Shown: positions 1 to 9,596, counted from the first letter of the stretch. The stretch is 60,206 nt of DNA from Pseudomonas syringae (GCF_021606685.1 NZ_WKCB01000029.1:1-60206); one strand, 5' to 3'. The notes: generated by a model not told the origin, from the sequence alone. Numbers and translations: made by a program.

Positions 1-167
1 GGTTGGGGTTGTCTGAACGGCTGTGGACAGGGGTTGGGCCTTAGACCCGGTGAGAAATTTTCCTGAAAAACGCCCCAAAACAGCGCAACCCTCTCGCGCC
101 AAAAGCACCATAATCTCCTCCTGAAATCTCCCCCTCTTTTGTACCCATGGTTTTTCGCGAGGACAGC

Positions 168-1049
168 GTGTCTAAAGGTGTTGTGTTATCGGTGTCGGCC
201 TCGGTGTTGTTTGCCGTGATGTATTACTTCACGTCGCTGCTCACGCCGCTGAGCGGTCTGGAAATTTTTGGCTGGCGCATGTTGCTCACCGTGCCGTGCA
301 TGACCGTGTTCATGATCATCAGCGGCGAATGGCGGCGGGCCTGGGAACTGTTGCGCATGCTGGCCGCCAAGCCTCGGCTGATTGGCGGTGTGCTGCTGTC
401 GTCGGCCTTGCTCGGCGTACAGTTGTGGTTGTTCATGTGGGCACCGTTGAACGGGCGCAGCCTGGATGTGTCGGTAGGCTACTTCCTGTTGCCGCTGACC
501 ATGGTGCTGACCGGGCGCCTGGTGTGGGGCGAGCAGCTGTCCTACCTGCAAAAGATCGCAGTGTTTTTTGCTGGCCTCGGGGTGCTCAATGAGCTGTACC
601 AGGCCGGTGGGTTTTCCTGGGCGACGTTGGTGGTGATCATCGGTTACCCGCTGTACTTCATTGTGCGCAAGTCCCTCAAGACAGACAACCTGGGCGGGCT
701 GTGGCTGGATATGGCGCTGATGCTGCCGGTGGCCTGGTGGTTTGTGCAAAGCGGCGAACAGGGCTTTGCGGTGATGGACAGCCATCCAAAACTGTACGCG
801 CTGATCCCCCTGCTGGGCCTGATCAGTGCCTCGGCACTGGTGAGCTATATCATCGCCAGCCGCTTGCTGGCCTTCAGCCTGTTCGGGCTGCTGAGCTATG
901 TCGAGCCGGTGCTGCTGCTGGTGGTGGCGCTGTTGCTGGGTGAAGGGATCAAGTCGGGCGAATGGCTGACCTATATCCCGATCTGGATCGCGGTGATGGT
1001 GCTGGTGTTCGAAGGCTTCAAGCACTTGGTGCGCCAGCGCCGGGCGTGA
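168..1049 (+). CDS. rarD: RarD-type EamA/DMT permease
   Basis: Inner-membrane protein of the EamA drug/metabolite transporter superfamily, about 293 residues, close to the usual RarD length. The chain is almost continuously hydrophobic with about ten predicted membrane segments and the early motif FGWRMLLTVP typical of RarD. An in-frame ATG exists at 147, but no ribosome site precedes it. The GTG at 168 has GAGGA five bases upstream and gives the SKGVVLSVSAS start seen in the family, so I chose 168. The physiological substrate of RarD is not established; the name comes from a chloramphenicol-sensitivity phenotype. It converges on hppD across a shared terminator. Confidence 0.85.
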   Translation: MSKGVVLSVSASVLFAVMYYFTSLLTPLSGLEIFGWRMLLTVPCMTVFMIISGEWRRAWELLRMLAAKPRLIGGVLLSSALLGVQLWLFMWAPLNGRSLDVSVGYFLLPLTMVLTGRLVWGEQLSYLQKIAVFFAGLGVLNELYQAGGFSWATLVVIIGYPLYFIVRKSLKTDNLGGLWLDMALMLPVAWWFVQSGEQGFAVMDSHPKLYALIPLLGLISASALVSYIIASRLLAFSLFGLLSYVEPVLLLVVALLLGEGIKSGEWLTYIPIWIAVMVLVFEGFKHLVRQRRA

Positions 1050-1060
1050 AGCAGGCACTA

Positions 1061-1100
1061 AAAAGCCCGGCCGGGGGTTAACCTCGGCCGGGCTTTTTTT
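1061..1100. terminator. Bidirectional intrinsic terminator between rarD and hppD
   Basis: GC-rich stem (AGCCCGGCCG / CGGCCGGGCT) flanked by an A-run on the left and a T-run on the right, so it can stop transcription from both converging genes. Confidence 0.9.
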
Positions 1101-1105
1101 CAGCT

Positions 1106-2182
1106 TCAGTCGGTGGTCAAGACACCGCGACGCACCTGGTCACGCTCGATGGATTCGAACAACGCCTTGAAGTTGCCCTCGCCAAAGCCATCATCGCCCT
1201 TGCGCTGGATGAATTCGAAGAACACCGGGCCCATCAGGGTTTCCGAGAAGATCTGCAGCAGCAGGCGCTTATCGCCCTCAATCGAAGAACCGTCGAGCAG
1301 AATGCCGCGGGCCTGCAACTGGTCAACCGGCTCGCCGTGGTTTGGCAGGCGCCCTTCGAGCATCTCATAGTAGGTATCCGGCGGCGCGGTCATGAAGCGC
1401 ATGCCGATGTTTTTGAGCGCGTCCCAGGTCTTCACCAGGTCGTCGGTCAGGAACGCCACGTGCTGGATGCCCTCGCCGTTGAACTGCATCAGGAACTCTT
1501 CGATCTGCCCCGCGCCCTTGGACGACTCTTCGTTCAGCGGGATGCGGATCATGCCGTCCGGGGCGCTCATGGCCTTGGAGGTCAGGCCGGTGTATTCGCC
1601 CTTGATATCGAAGTAGCGCGCTTCACGGAAGTTGAACAGCTTCTCGTAGAAGTTGGCCCAATAGGCCATGCGGCCGCGATACACGTTGTGGGTCAGGTGG
1701 TCGATGACCTTGAGCCCCGCGCCCTGCGGGTTGCGCTCTACGCCTTCGAGGTAGACGAAGTCGATGTCATAGATCGAGCTGCCTTCACCAAAACGGTCGA
1801 TCAGGTACAGCGGCGCGCCGCCGATACCCTTGATGGCAGGCAGGTTCAGCTCCATCGGGCCGGTTTCGATGTGGATCGGCTGGGCGCCCAGTTCCAGCGC
1901 GCGGCTGTAGGCTTTTTGCGAGTCCTTGACGCGGAACGCCATACCGCACACCGAGGGGCCGTGCTCCGCCGCAAAGTAGGAGGCCAGGCTGTCCGGCTGG
2001 TTGTTGAGGATCAGGTTGATCTCGCCCTGGCGATACAGGTGTACGTCCTTGGAGCGGTGGGTGGCGACTTTGGTGAAGCCCATGATCTCGAAGATCGGCT
2101 CCAGGACACCTGGGGTCGGCGACGCGAATTCGATAAATTCAAAGCCCATCAGGCCCATTGGGTTTGCGTATTGGTCGGCCAT
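1106..2182 (-). CDS. hppD: 4-hydroxyphenylpyruvate dioxygenase
   Basis: Converts 4-hydroxyphenylpyruvate to homogentisate in tyrosine catabolism (Fe(II) vicinal-oxygen-chelate fold, cytoplasmic). At 358 residues it has the length of the Pseudomonas enzyme. The iron ligands are visible as H162 (IDHLTHN), H241 (IQHVAFL) and E323 (FFEFIQRK). The start is preceded by GAGG (GATGAGGTGCCGAA before ATG). The hmg genes that would follow in the pathway are not in this window. A 34-codon reading frame lies in its leader (2218-2322). Confidence 0.96.
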   Translation of the reverse strand: MADQYANPMGLMGFEFIEFASPTPGVLEPIFEIMGFTKVATHRSKDVHLYRQGEINLILNNQPDSLASYFAAEHGPSVCGMAFRVKDSQKAYSRALELGAQPIHIETGPMELNLPAIKGIGGAPLYLIDRFGEGSSIYDIDFVYLEGVERNPQGAGLKVIDHLTHNVYRGRMAYWANFYEKLFNFREARYFDIKGEYTGLTSKAMSAPDGMIRIPLNEESSKGAGQIEEFLMQFNGEGIQHVAFLTDDLVKTWDALKNIGMRFMTAPPDTYYEMLEGRLPNHGEPVDQLQARGILLDGSSIEGDKRLLLQIFSETLMGPVFFEFIQRKGDDGFGEGNFKALFESIERDQVRRGVLTTD

Positions 2183-2217
2183 TTCGGCACCTCATCATTC
2201 TTGTAGTGAGCAATCAG

Positions 2218-2322
2218 TCAGTTGCGAGCAAGGATGAGGTGGCAGGGTGGCGCACAGGACAGGCCCCGCACGCTGCGGGCGAGGAAGTCACCAAAGATGA
2301 GGGGGGAGCCGAGTAGCTTCAT
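2218..2322 (-). CDS. Possible 34-residue leader ORF upstream of hppD
   Basis: Open frame of 34 codons (MKLLGSPLIFGDFLARSV...), ending in LILARN, with its stop 35 bases upstream of the hppD start codon on the same strand. The ribosome site is weak. Codon choice looks ordinary for this genome and the peptide carries two cysteines. It could be a real small protein, a leader peptide or chance. I recognise no family. Confidence 0.25.
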   Translation of the reverse strand: MKLLGSPLIFGDFLARSVRGLSCAPPCHLILARN

Positions 2323-2427
2323 GGTTACATCAGTCTCTGACGGCCGAGGCTTGCGTGAGCGCAAGTCCATATTCTTGTATGCGTAAATCGATTCTACACA
2401 GCGTAACCGTGTTTGTCCGTACTCTTA

Positions 2428-3351
2428 TCAAATCCCCATTGCCCTGGCCCGCGCAAGGGGTTTGTTGCACAGGTAGATGCCCAGCAGGATGACGGCCCCG
2501 CCCACCAGCATCGGCGCTGTCAGTTGTTCGCCCAGCAGCAGCGCACCGCAGATCACTGCAGTCAGCGGGTTGAGCGCGATAAATACCCCCGAACGCGTCG
2601 CACCAATGCGCCGAATGCCGTCGTAGTAGCCGATATACGCCAGCGCGGAGCCCAGCACGCCCAGGTACAGCAGGCTCAGCAACTGCGGCATCTGCACCCG
2701 GCTCAGCCCTTCGACGGTGAGGCTTCCCGTGGCCAGGGTAGTAACAGTCAGCATCAATGTACCTAGCAATACCGACCACGTAACCGTCTGCAAGGGCCCC
2801 AGGCTCTGGTTGAGGCCCCGCGAACACAGCGAGTAAACGCCCCACCCGGCCACGCAGCCGAGGATCAACAGGTCGCCGATCCAGGCATGGGCGGTTGCCT
2901 GCAGCAGCTGTGGGTTGCGACTGACAATCACCGTCGCCGCGCCGGCCAGGCACACCGCGATACCCAGTAGCTTGAGACGGCCCAGGCGCTCGTTGAACAG
3001 CAGCCAACTGGCCACGCCGATCACCGCCGGGTTGAGCGCGACAATCAACGAGGCCCGCGACGCATTGATGTACTGCAAGCCATAGAAGAAGCACAGGTTG
3101 TAGGCAAAAATCCCGAAGAACCCGAGCACCGCCAGTTGCAGCATCTGCCGCCGGGTCGGGCATGTGAGGCGAATCCGCGCGCACCCCATGAACAGCAGCA
3201 GCGCCAGACTGGCCAGGATAAATCGCAGGCTGGCGGCCAACAGCGGGTTGACCTGGTCGGCCAGGAAGCGCCCCGCTACAAAGGTGCCGCCCCAGATCAT
3301 GGTGATGGCGGCGAGTTTGCAATACGTCAGGCGGTCGTTGGCAGGGCTCAT
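2428..3351 (-). CDS. EamA/DMT family transporter
   Basis: Inner-membrane permease of about 307 residues with ten predicted membrane helices in two EamA repeats (the first contains AAITMIWGGTFVAGRF, the second is near WIGDLLILGCVAGWGVYSL). A TTG at 3393 would add 14 residues (MKDTRNFPYREPNP) that do not look like a transporter N-terminus; the ATG at 3351 is the more natural start. It is divergent from a LysR regulator 77 bases away, which is probably its controller. Substrate unknown; the family exports amino acids and related metabolites. Confidence 0.85.
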   Translation of the reverse strand: MSPANDRLTYCKLAAITMIWGGTFVAGRFLADQVNPLLAASLRFILASLALLLFMGCARIRLTCPTRRQMLQLAVLGFFGIFAYNLCFFYGLQYINASRASLIVALNPAVIGVASWLLFNERLGRLKLLGIAVCLAGAATVIVSRNPQLLQATAHAWIGDLLILGCVAGWGVYSLCSRGLNQSLGPLQTVTWSVLLGTLMLTVTTLATGSLTVEGLSRVQMPQLLSLLYLGVLGSALAYIGYYDGIRRIGATRSGVFIALNPLTAVICGALLLGEQLTAPMLVGGAVILLGIYLCNKPLARARAMGI

Positions 3352-3414
3352 GGGGTTCGGCTCACGGTATGGAAAATTTCGCGTATCCTTCAACTAATGT
3401 TCGATCATCGTAAA

Positions 3415-3430
3415 ATGAGTGTTCACTCAT
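3415..3430. promoter_or_regulatory. Palindrome over the LysR start codon
   Basis: ATGAGTG-TT-CACTCAT is a perfect 7-bp inverted repeat reaching into the ATG of the regulator. A TAAAAT hexamer at 3411-3416 sits directly before it, so transcription could begin inside the palindrome. Candidate autoregulatory operator. Confidence 0.4.
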
Positions 3431-4340
3431 GACCCTGACCCAATTGGAAATTTTCTCGCTGGTCGCCGAGCTGCAAGGCTTCACCAGTGCGGCCCACCGC
3501 CTGGGCATCAGCCAATCGGCGGTGTCCCATGCCATCAAGGCCCTCGAGCAGGAACTTGGCGTGGCGCTGTTTCGACGCCATCAGAGCCTGGTCGAGCCCA
3601 GCGACATCGGCCTGCAATTGCTCGGCCGCGCCCGCGCCATGCTGGGCCTGGCCAACACCCTGCAACAGGAAGCTGCGGATGCCCGTGGCATGGAGCGCGG
3701 CACCTTGCGCATCGGCTCATTCGGACCGACCGCGTCGATCCGCCTGTTGCCGGGCATTCTCAGCCGGTTTCGTGCCGCGCATCCGGGGGTCGAAGTGCAC
3801 GTTGACGAAGGCCCCGACCGCCAGGTGCTGCAATGGCTGGATGAGCGACGCATCGACGTGGGGTTTGTGGTGCTGGAACAGGAGCGCTTCGATACCTTCG
3901 CGCTGTTCGAGGACCAGATGGTCGCCTTGCTGCCCGCAGGCCATCCGCTGGCCTTGCGCGACACGTTGAGCCTGCACGACCTGTGTGATGACCCGTTTAT
4001 TCTCACGCAGGCCGGCTCGGCCGAGCTGGTCACGCACCTGTTCAGCGCCGCGCAACTGCGGCCCAAAGTGCGGTACCGCTGTGCCCAATTGCTCAGCACC
4101 CTGGAAGCGGTCAGCCGTGGTGACGGGCTGAGCATCGTCGCAGAAGCGTCGCTGCCGCACGTTCATGACCCGCGCTACGTCAAACGGCCGCTGTCGCCCC
4201 GGGTTTCGCGGCGGATCGGCCTGGCGGTGCTGGACCGCCGCCAGGCCTCGCCGGCCACACTGGCCTTTATCGATATTGCACAAAGCCTGGGCATGGCGAG
4301 CTTATTTGAACCGGCCCGTCTATCATCGGCGCATCCCTAG
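3429..4340 (+). CDS. LysR family transcriptional regulator
   Basis: Regulator of 303 residues. The winged-helix DNA-binding domain is at residues 1-60 (FTSAAHRLGISQSAVSHAIKAL), followed by an effector-binding domain (TLRIGSFGPTAS onward). It is transcribed divergently from the DMT exporter and probably regulates it and itself. No Shine-Dalgarno sequence precedes the ATG, and a candidate -10 element ends only 12 bases before it, so the message may be leaderless. Effector unknown. Confidence 0.88.
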   Translation: MTLTQLEIFSLVAELQGFTSAAHRLGISQSAVSHAIKALEQELGVALFRRHQSLVEPSDIGLQLLGRARAMLGLANTLQQEAADARGMERGTLRIGSFGPTASIRLLPGILSRFRAAHPGVEVHVDEGPDRQVLQWLDERRIDVGFVVLEQERFDTFALFEDQMVALLPAGHPLALRDTLSLHDLCDDPFILTQAGSAELVTHLFSAAQLRPKVRYRCAQLLSTLEAVSRGDGLSIVAEASLPHVHDPRYVKRPLSPRVSRRIGLAVLDRRQASPATLAFIDIAQSLGMASLFEPARLSSAHP

Positions 4341-4367
4341 CCCTCTGCGCAACAGGCTCCAGTTCCC

Positions 4368-5909
4368 ATGCCGCTCACCGTCAAAGGCCCTCGAAAGCCC
4401 CTCGCCCGTCATTCCATCAGTGCCGTGTGCGGGCTGCTGCCGGTCGTGTTGGGCGTGGCCATCCTGCATTGGCAAGCCGAACGCAGCCTGGAGCAAAGCA
4501 CGGCGCAAACCGCGCAGGAAGCCGTACGCCAATTTGACCTGATGCTCGACAACACCGCCCTCGCCGCTCAAACCCTGCTGCCGCTGGCCGGGCAACCTTG
4601 CGACAACGCGGCGCAACTGGCGCTGCGCGAGCAGGTCACACGTCGGCCGTTCGTACGCGCGACCACCTTGTCCTGGCAAAAAAACATCTATTGCAGTTCA
4701 TTGTTCGGCCGTTATTACGAGTCGCCCGTCAACCCGGACGACTATGTTGACGGCACGTTGTGGTTGATGAATGGCAACCCGGTGACGCCGGATACCGCGC
4801 TGCTGGTCTACCGGCTGGTTGACGGCGACAAGGCCGCGTTTGCCTCGGTTGATGGCTACCACCTGACCAACGCCTTGCGCCTGATCAGCCGCTATGCACA
4901 GCTGGTGCTGCAGGTCGGCCCCAACTGGCTCGACGCCGATGGCCAGGTGCGCACCAGCGCGCCCCCCGTGTTTGCCGTGGCCCAGCATCACCTGGCGTCC
5001 GCGCGCTATCACTACAGTGTTGACGCTGGCATGCCCGCGGGGGAAGTCTGGCGCTACATGCAAGCGCGTTATCCGGCGCTGTTCAGCCTGCTGCTGTTCT
5101 TTGGCGTGTTGGCGGGGCTGCTCGCCCATTGGTTGCAACAGCGTGCGTCGGCGCCGACCCAGGAACTGCAGCGGGCGCTGGGTGCCAATGAGTTCATCGC
5201 GTACTTTCAGCCGGTAGTGCGCGGCGATACCCGCGAATGGGCCGGCTGCGAAGTGCTGATGCGCTGGCAGCACCCCAAGGAAGGTCTGGTGCGCCCGGAT
5301 CTGTTCATCCCGCTCGCGGAGGATTGCGGCCTGATCGTGCCGATGACCCGCGCCCTGCTGCGCCAGACCGCAGCACAACTGGCACCGCATGCTGTGCATT
5401 TCAGCCCGGGTTTTCATATTGGCGTGAATATCACCGCGCGCCACTGCCAAGACCTGGCCCTGGTGGAGGACTGCCAGGCGTTTCTCGCCGCCTTCACGCC
5501 TGGTCAGGTCACTCTGGTGCTGGAATTGACCGAGCGCGAGCTGATCGTGCCCACCGACATTACCCGTCGCCTGTTCGACGCCCTGCATGACCTGGGGGTG
5601 ATGATTGCGATTGATGACTTTGGGACCGGCCATTCCAGCCTCGGTTACTTGCGCAACTTCAATGTCGACTACTTGAAAATCGACCAGAGTTTTGTCGCCA
5701 CGATTGGCGCGGATGCACTCTCCGGACATATTCTGGACAGCATCATTGAGTTGTCTGGCAAGCTTGACCTGGGCATCGTTGCAGAAGGGGTAGAAACAGT
5801 GGAGCAGTGCGAGTATCTGGCAGCCCGCGGTGTAGATTTCCTACAGGGTTACCTGTTCGGCAAGCCGTTGCCCTGTGATGATTTCATTAAAACACTGGTC
5901 AACCATTGA
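4368..5909 (+). CDS. CSS-motif EAL-domain cyclic-di-GMP phosphodiesterase
   Basis: Predicted inner-membrane phosphodiesterase that hydrolyses c-di-GMP, 513 residues. The layout is a TM helix near residues 17-35, a periplasmic CSS-motif domain, a second TM near 232-255, then a cytoplasmic EAL domain to the end. The periplasmic part has the cysteine pair C78 (QPCDN) and C109 (IYCSS), 31 residues apart as in E. coli PdeC-type proteins where the disulfide restrains activity. The EAL signature is EVL in place of EAL, but the other catalytic motifs are intact: NIT, LTERE, IDDFGTGHSS, YLKID, EGVE, LQGYLFGKP. It is probably active. No GGDEF domain. Confidence 0.92.
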   Translation: MPLTVKGPRKPLARHSISAVCGLLPVVLGVAILHWQAERSLEQSTAQTAQEAVRQFDLMLDNTALAAQTLLPLAGQPCDNAAQLALREQVTRRPFVRATTLSWQKNIYCSSLFGRYYESPVNPDDYVDGTLWLMNGNPVTPDTALLVYRLVDGDKAAFASVDGYHLTNALRLISRYAQLVLQVGPNWLDADGQVRTSAPPVFAVAQHHLASARYHYSVDAGMPAGEVWRYMQARYPALFSLLLFFGVLAGLLAHWLQQRASAPTQELQRALGANEFIAYFQPVVRGDTREWAGCEVLMRWQHPKEGLVRPDLFIPLAEDCGLIVPMTRALLRQTAAQLAPHAVHFSPGFHIGVNITARHCQDLALVEDCQAFLAAFTPGQVTLVLELTERELIVPTDITRRLFDALHDLGVMIAIDDFGTGHSSLGYLRNFNVDYLKIDQSFVATIGADALSGHILDSIIELSGKLDLGIVAEGVETVEQCEYLAARGVDFLQGYLFGKPLPCDDFIKTLVNH

Positions 5910-6109
5910 ATAGCCAGGCACTACGCGCATTGAAATAATGTTAGTGAAACAAAAGACGTGATTTACTCGTGGCTCATTAACTACTACAATTTTTTCCTGC
6001 CGGTGCAGCACTCGCAGAAAGGCGTCTTTTTTGAGTTGCCTTATCGCTCTTGGCTTACAGCTTTGTTTGCAGTTGATAGCAGCCAACAACACTATGTGGA
6101 GTACCTATT
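5910..6109 (+). promoter_or_regulatory. AT-rich leader of the MvaT-family gene
   Basis: This 200-base spacer is visibly richer in A/T than its surroundings, as expected for the promoter of an H-NS-like protein that binds AT-rich DNA and often represses itself. It contains the inverted pair AAAAGACG (5950) / CGTCTTTT (6023), whose second arm runs into a T-tract. That could act as a long-loop terminator for the upstream EAL gene. Confidence 0.4.
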
Positions 6110-6475
6110 TTGTCCAGACTCGCCGAATTTCGCGCAGCAGAAAAAGCCCTTCAAGAGCAGCTTGCCCAGCTGGAATCCCTGAAGAACGACGCTGGCCTGA
6201 AGAAAGAAATCGAATTCGAAGAAAAGCTTCAAGGGCTGATGAAGACGTATGGCAAGAGCCTGCGTGACATCATTGCTATCCTTGATCCTAACCTGGGCAA
6301 GGCTGGCGCTGCTGCCACTGCTGCACCTAAACAGCGCCGTGCGCGCGTGGTCAAGGTCTACCAGAACCCGCACACCGGTGAGCTGATCGAAACCAAAGGC
6401 GGCAACCACCGTGGGCTCAAAGCCTGGAAAGAACAGCACGGTGCCGACACCGTCGAGTCCTGGTTGCGCAAGTGA
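6110..6475 (+). CDS. MvaT/MvaU-family H-NS-like xenogeneic silencer (MvaV/TurB-like)
   Basis: Nucleoid protein of 121 residues that, in this family, oligomerises through an N-terminal coiled coil and silences AT-rich DNA. The coiled coil covers about residues 1-55 (LAEFRAAEKALQEQLAQLE) and the C-terminal DNA-binding part ends in NPHTGELIETKGGNHRGLKAWKE-type sequence with the family's TKGGNH core. The start is a TTG preceded by GGAG; it gives the MSRLAEFRAAEKAL N-terminus characteristic of the MvaU/MvaV/TurB branch rather than the MvaT/TurA branch. A terminator follows directly. Confidence 0.92.
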   Translation: MSRLAEFRAAEKALQEQLAQLESLKNDAGLKKEIEFEEKLQGLMKTYGKSLRDIIAILDPNLGKAGAAATAAPKQRRARVVKVYQNPHTGELIETKGGNHRGLKAWKEQHGADTVESWLRK

Positions 6476-6487
6476 TTCAACCGCACT

Positions 6488-6520
6488 AAAAAAAGCCCCG
6501 CGTACGCGGGGCTTTTTTAT
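6488..6520 (+). terminator. Intrinsic terminator after the MvaT-family gene
   Basis: Stem AAAGCCCCGCGTACGCGGGGCTTT followed by a T-run, 15 bases after the stop codon. Confidence 0.9.
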
Positions 6521-6584
6521 TCACGGGTTCGAAAGCGAACTTAAATAACATTTCATATTGTTCAACATCGATCGGCGCAGGGAT

Positions 6585-7118
6585 TTAAAGTTTCAGGCTG
6601 TCGCGCACTGAACTGACTTCATCCTTGCTGGTTTCGTACGCTTGAGCTTGACCGGCGTAAGAAAAAACATAGGCCTTTTCGCTATCAACAGCGCCTACCA
6701 ATGTTTGCGATAGCACGTGTCGGCCATTTTCGGTAATCACGCAAGTAGTTTCCAGTGCATCAAGGCCACTCAATGTGGCTGGGTGCATTTTGGTGCACAC
6801 ACTTTGATAACCGCCTTGGGCAAAATCCTTCTGGATGGATTTACGCATTTCCAGCAACACGCCTTGAAGATTAACTTTATGTCCCGCCTCAATTGGCGTG
6901 CCGGTCAACTCCATGACCATCAAGGTGTTACCGTTTTCATCGTTCTTGATAGCCCGTTGACGCGACACGGCGGCAGGCTTGGGTGCCTGATCATCGGGCA
7001 CTACCTCCTCCACTTGCCAGCCACTTGGCCAATGGACTACAGGGTCGGCGGCCAGCACACAGGGGCTGCCCAACACCAAACACACAGCGCACAACAGCGA
7101 TTTACGAAATTCGATCAT
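6585..7118 (-). CDS. Exported DUF4946-type protein
   Basis: Predicted periplasmic protein of 177 residues. The start at 7118 gives a clean Sec signal peptide ([20 protein letters not shown]) cleaved before [11 protein letters not shown]. The frame stays open 60 codons further upstream, but that sequence overlaps the gloA promoter and lacks a ribosome site. The mature part (WPSGWQVE..., [21 protein letters not shown] with two cysteines, RDSLKL at the C-terminus) resembles a Pseudomonas family of unknown function that I associate with DUF4946. No function is known. Confidence 0.75.
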   Translation of the reverse strand: MIEFRKSLLCAVCLVLGSPCVLAADPVVHWPSGWQVEEVVPDDQAPKPAAVSRQRAIKNDENGNTLMVMELTGTPIEAGHKVNLQGVLLEMRKSIQKDFAQGGYQSVCTKMHPATLSGLDALETTCVITENGRHVLSQTLVGAVDSEKAYVFSYAGQAQAYETSKDEVSSVRDSLKL

Positions 7119-7315
7119 TGCAGGAAACGCCCAAGGTTCAAGCGCCAAAGTTTGAGCCCGGCCACCCATTGCTCGCAAGGGCTGCGAGTGCTTTTTCGTT
7201 TGGCGTGGCCGGCACGCCTTGCGTATCATGGCTGCGCTGCACGGATGCCTGCCGCAAGCCAAGGGATCGCTCTGTTTTAGGAGCGAAGTTTGCCCCATTT
7301 TTTTCTGGAGGGCCC

Positions 7316-7837
7316 ATGAGCCTGCACGAATTGAACACCTTCCCGGGCGTCACCGCTCAACCTGACACCGCCACTTCGAACTTCGTGTTCAACCACACCA
7401 TGTTGCGGGTCAAGGACATCACCAAGTCGCTGGACTTCTACACCCGCGTCCTGGGGTTTTCGCTGGTTGAAAAACGTGACTTCCCGGAAGCCGAATTCAG
7501 CCTGTACTTCCTGGCTCTGGTGGACAAATCCCAGATCCCGGCCGACGCCGCCGAGCGCACGCAGTGGATGAAGTCGATCCCAGGCATCCTGGAACTGACC
7601 CACAACCACGGCACTGAAAACGACGCAGACTTTGCTTACCACAACGGCAATACCGACCCGCGTGGCTTTGGCCATATCTGCATTTCGGTGCCGGATATCG
7701 TCGCCGCCTGCGAACGCTTCGAAGCCCTGGGCTGTGATTTCCAGAAGCGCCTGAGCGATGGCCGCATGAAAAGCCTGGCATTCATCAAGGACCCGGACGC
7801 CTACTGGGTTGAGATCATCCAGCCTACGCCCGTGTAA
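7316..7837 (+). CDS. gloA: Lactoylglutathione lyase (glyoxalase I)
   Basis: Isomerises the hemithioacetal of methylglyoxal and glutathione to S-lactoylglutathione (cytoplasmic detoxification). It has 173 residues. The metal ligands are recognisable as H27 (FNHTMLRV), E93 (ILELTHNHG), H120 (GFGHICISV) and E166 (YWVEIIQP). The start at 7316 has TGGAGG nine bases upstream; the open frame extends leftward, but that part is antisense to the preceding gene and its promoter. A hairpin terminator shared with ahpF follows. Confidence 0.95.
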   Translation: MSLHELNTFPGVTAQPDTATSNFVFNHTMLRVKDITKSLDFYTRVLGFSLVEKRDFPEAEFSLYFLALVDKSQIPADAAERTQWMKSIPGILELTHNHGTENDADFAYHNGNTDPRGFGHICISVPDIVAACERFEALGCDFQKRLSDGRMKSLAFIKDPDAYWVEIIQPTPV

Positions 7838-7853
7838 AAAAACCTGCGCAATA

Positions 7854-7883
7854 AAAAACCCCATGATCGCTCATGGGGTTTTT
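7854..7883. terminator. Bidirectional terminator between gloA and ahpF
   Basis: AAAAACCCCATGA and TCATGGGGTTTTT form a perfect 13-bp stem with a four-base loop, with A/T runs built into both ends. Confidence 0.92.
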
Positions 7884-7900
7884 CATTTCCGGGCACGGGT

Positions 7901-9466
7901 TTACGCCGGGGCGGAAGTACGGATCAGGTGATCAAAAGCACTCAGGGAAGCCTTGGCGCCCTCGCCTACCGCAATCACGATCTGCTTGTACGGCACGGTG
8001 GTTACGTCACCGGCGGCGAATACGCCCGGCAGTGAAGTTTCGCCACGCGCATCGACAATGATCTCGCCGCGCGGTGTCAGCTCCACGGTGCCTTTGAGCC
8101 AGTCGGTGTTGGGCAGCAAACCGATCTGTACAAAGATACCTTCCAGGTCGATGGTCTTGAACTCGCCGCTGTCGCGATCCTTGTACGCCAGGCCGGTGAC
8201 TTTCTGGCCATCGCCTTTGACTTCACTGGTCAGCGCACTGGTGATCACGTCCACGTTCGGCAGGCTGTAAAGCTTGCGCTGCAACACCGCATCGGCGCGC
8301 AACTTGCTGTCGAACTCGAGCAAGGTCACGTGGCTGACGATACCTGCCAAGTCGATGGCTGCTTCAACGCCGGAGTTACCGCCGCCGATCACCGCCACGC
8401 GCTTGCCCTTAAACAACGGGCCGTCACAGTGCGGGCAGAAGCACACGCCCTTGGCTTTGTATTCCTGTTCGCCCGGCACACCCATCTCTCTCCAGCGCGC
8501 ACCGGTCGCCAGGATCACAGTCTTGGACTTGAGGGTCGCACCGCTTTCGAAGCGGATTTCGTGCAGGTCACCGGCATTTTTCGCCGGGATCAGGCTGCTG
8601 GCACGCTGCAGGTTCATGATGTCCACGTCGTACTGACGTACGTGGGCTTCCAGCGCGCTGGCCAGTTTCGGGCCTTCGGTTTCCTGTACCGAGATAAAGT
8701 TCTCGATGGACATGGTGTCCAACACTTGCCCGCCAAAACGCTCAGCGGCCACACCTGTGCGGATGCCTTTACGTGCGGCGTAGATCGCTGCAGCAGAACC
8801 GGCTGGGCCACCGCCAACGACGAGTACATCAAAGGCGTCTTTGGCGCTGATTTTTTCAGCGGCCTTTTCGATGCCGCTGGTGTCGAGCTTGGCGAGGATT
8901 TCTTCCAGGCCCATGCGGCCCTGACCAAAGTTCACACCGTTGAGGTACACGCTGGGCACTGCCATGACCTGGCGCTCATCGACTTCAGCCTGGAACAGCG
9001 CGCCATCGATGGCCACGTGGCGGATGTTCGGGTTGAGCACGGCCATCAGGTTCAGCGCCTGGACCACGTCCGGGCAATTCTGGCAGGACAGCGAGAAATA
9101 AGTCTCGAAGCTGAACTCGCCTTTGAGGGCGCGGATTTGTTCAATCACTTCAACACTGGCCTTCGAGGGGTGGCCACCCACTTGCAGCAGGGCCAACACC
9201 AGCGAAGTAAATTCATGGCCCATGGGGATGCCGGCGAAACGCAGGCTGATATCGGCACCCGGGCGATTGATGGAGAACGACGGCTTGCGCGCATCATCGC
9301 CATCGGTTTTCAGGGTAATCAGCGTAGTGAGGCTGGTTACGTCTTGCAAAAGAGCAAGCATTTCCTGGGATTTCGCACCGTCGTCGAGGGAGGCGACGAT
9401 CTCGATCGGCTGGGTGACCCGTTCCAGGTATGACTTCAACTGAGCTTTAAGATTGGCGTCCAACAT
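7901..9466 (-). CDS. ahpF: Alkyl hydroperoxide reductase subunit F
   Basis: Flavoprotein disulfide reductase that passes electrons from NADH to AhpC. It has 521 residues with the expected order: N-terminal thioredoxin-like domain with the CxxC pair C128/C131 (SCQNCPD), FAD-binding [10 protein letters not shown], the active-site CPHC ([10 protein letters not shown]), NAD-binding [10 protein letters not shown], and the C-terminal GVFAAGDVT flavin motif. It lies downstream of ahpC on the same strand, separated by a hairpin that should reduce read-through, giving more AhpC than AhpF. Confidence 0.97.
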   Translation of the reverse strand: MLDANLKAQLKSYLERVTQPIEIVASLDDGAKSQEMLALLQDVTSLTTLITLKTDGDDARKPSFSINRPGADISLRFAGIPMGHEFTSLVLALLQVGGHPSKASVEVIEQIRALKGEFSFETYFSLSCQNCPDVVQALNLMAVLNPNIRHVAIDGALFQAEVDERQVMAVPSVYLNGVNFGQGRMGLEEILAKLDTSGIEKAAEKISAKDAFDVLVVGGGPAGSAAAIYAARKGIRTGVAAERFGGQVLDTMSIENFISVQETEGPKLASALEAHVRQYDVDIMNLQRASSLIPAKNAGDLHEIRFESGATLKSKTVILATGARWREMGVPGEQEYKAKGVCFCPHCDGPLFKGKRVAVIGGGNSGVEAAIDLAGIVSHVTLLEFDSKLRADAVLQRKLYSLPNVDVITSALTSEVKGDGQKVTGLAYKDRDSGEFKTIDLEGIFVQIGLLPNTDWLKGTVELTPRGEIIVDARGETSLPGVFAAGDVTTVPYKQIVIAVGEGAKASLSAFDHLIRTSAPA

Positions 9467-9506
9467 ACGGGCGATTTCCTGTTTATTCGGTTTATTGCAG
9501 ACAAAA

Positions 9507-9537
9507 AAACGCCCGAGCGACTCTCGCCCGGGCGTTT
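9507..9537 (-). terminator. ahpC attenuating terminator
   Basis: AAACGCCCG / CGGGCGTTT stem; on the minus strand it is followed by a T-run. It sits between ahpC and ahpF, so most transcripts should end after ahpC. Confidence 0.85.
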
Positions 9538-9596
9538 CGAGGGCGGATGCAGCTTACTGATTAGGTGCGGAATCCCGCCCTGGGTATTTCATGGAC

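Noticed and set aside
186..1058. 290-codon open frame antisense to rarD
   Set aside because: Gln/His-rich shadow frame produced by GC-biased codons; rarD on the other strand is clear.
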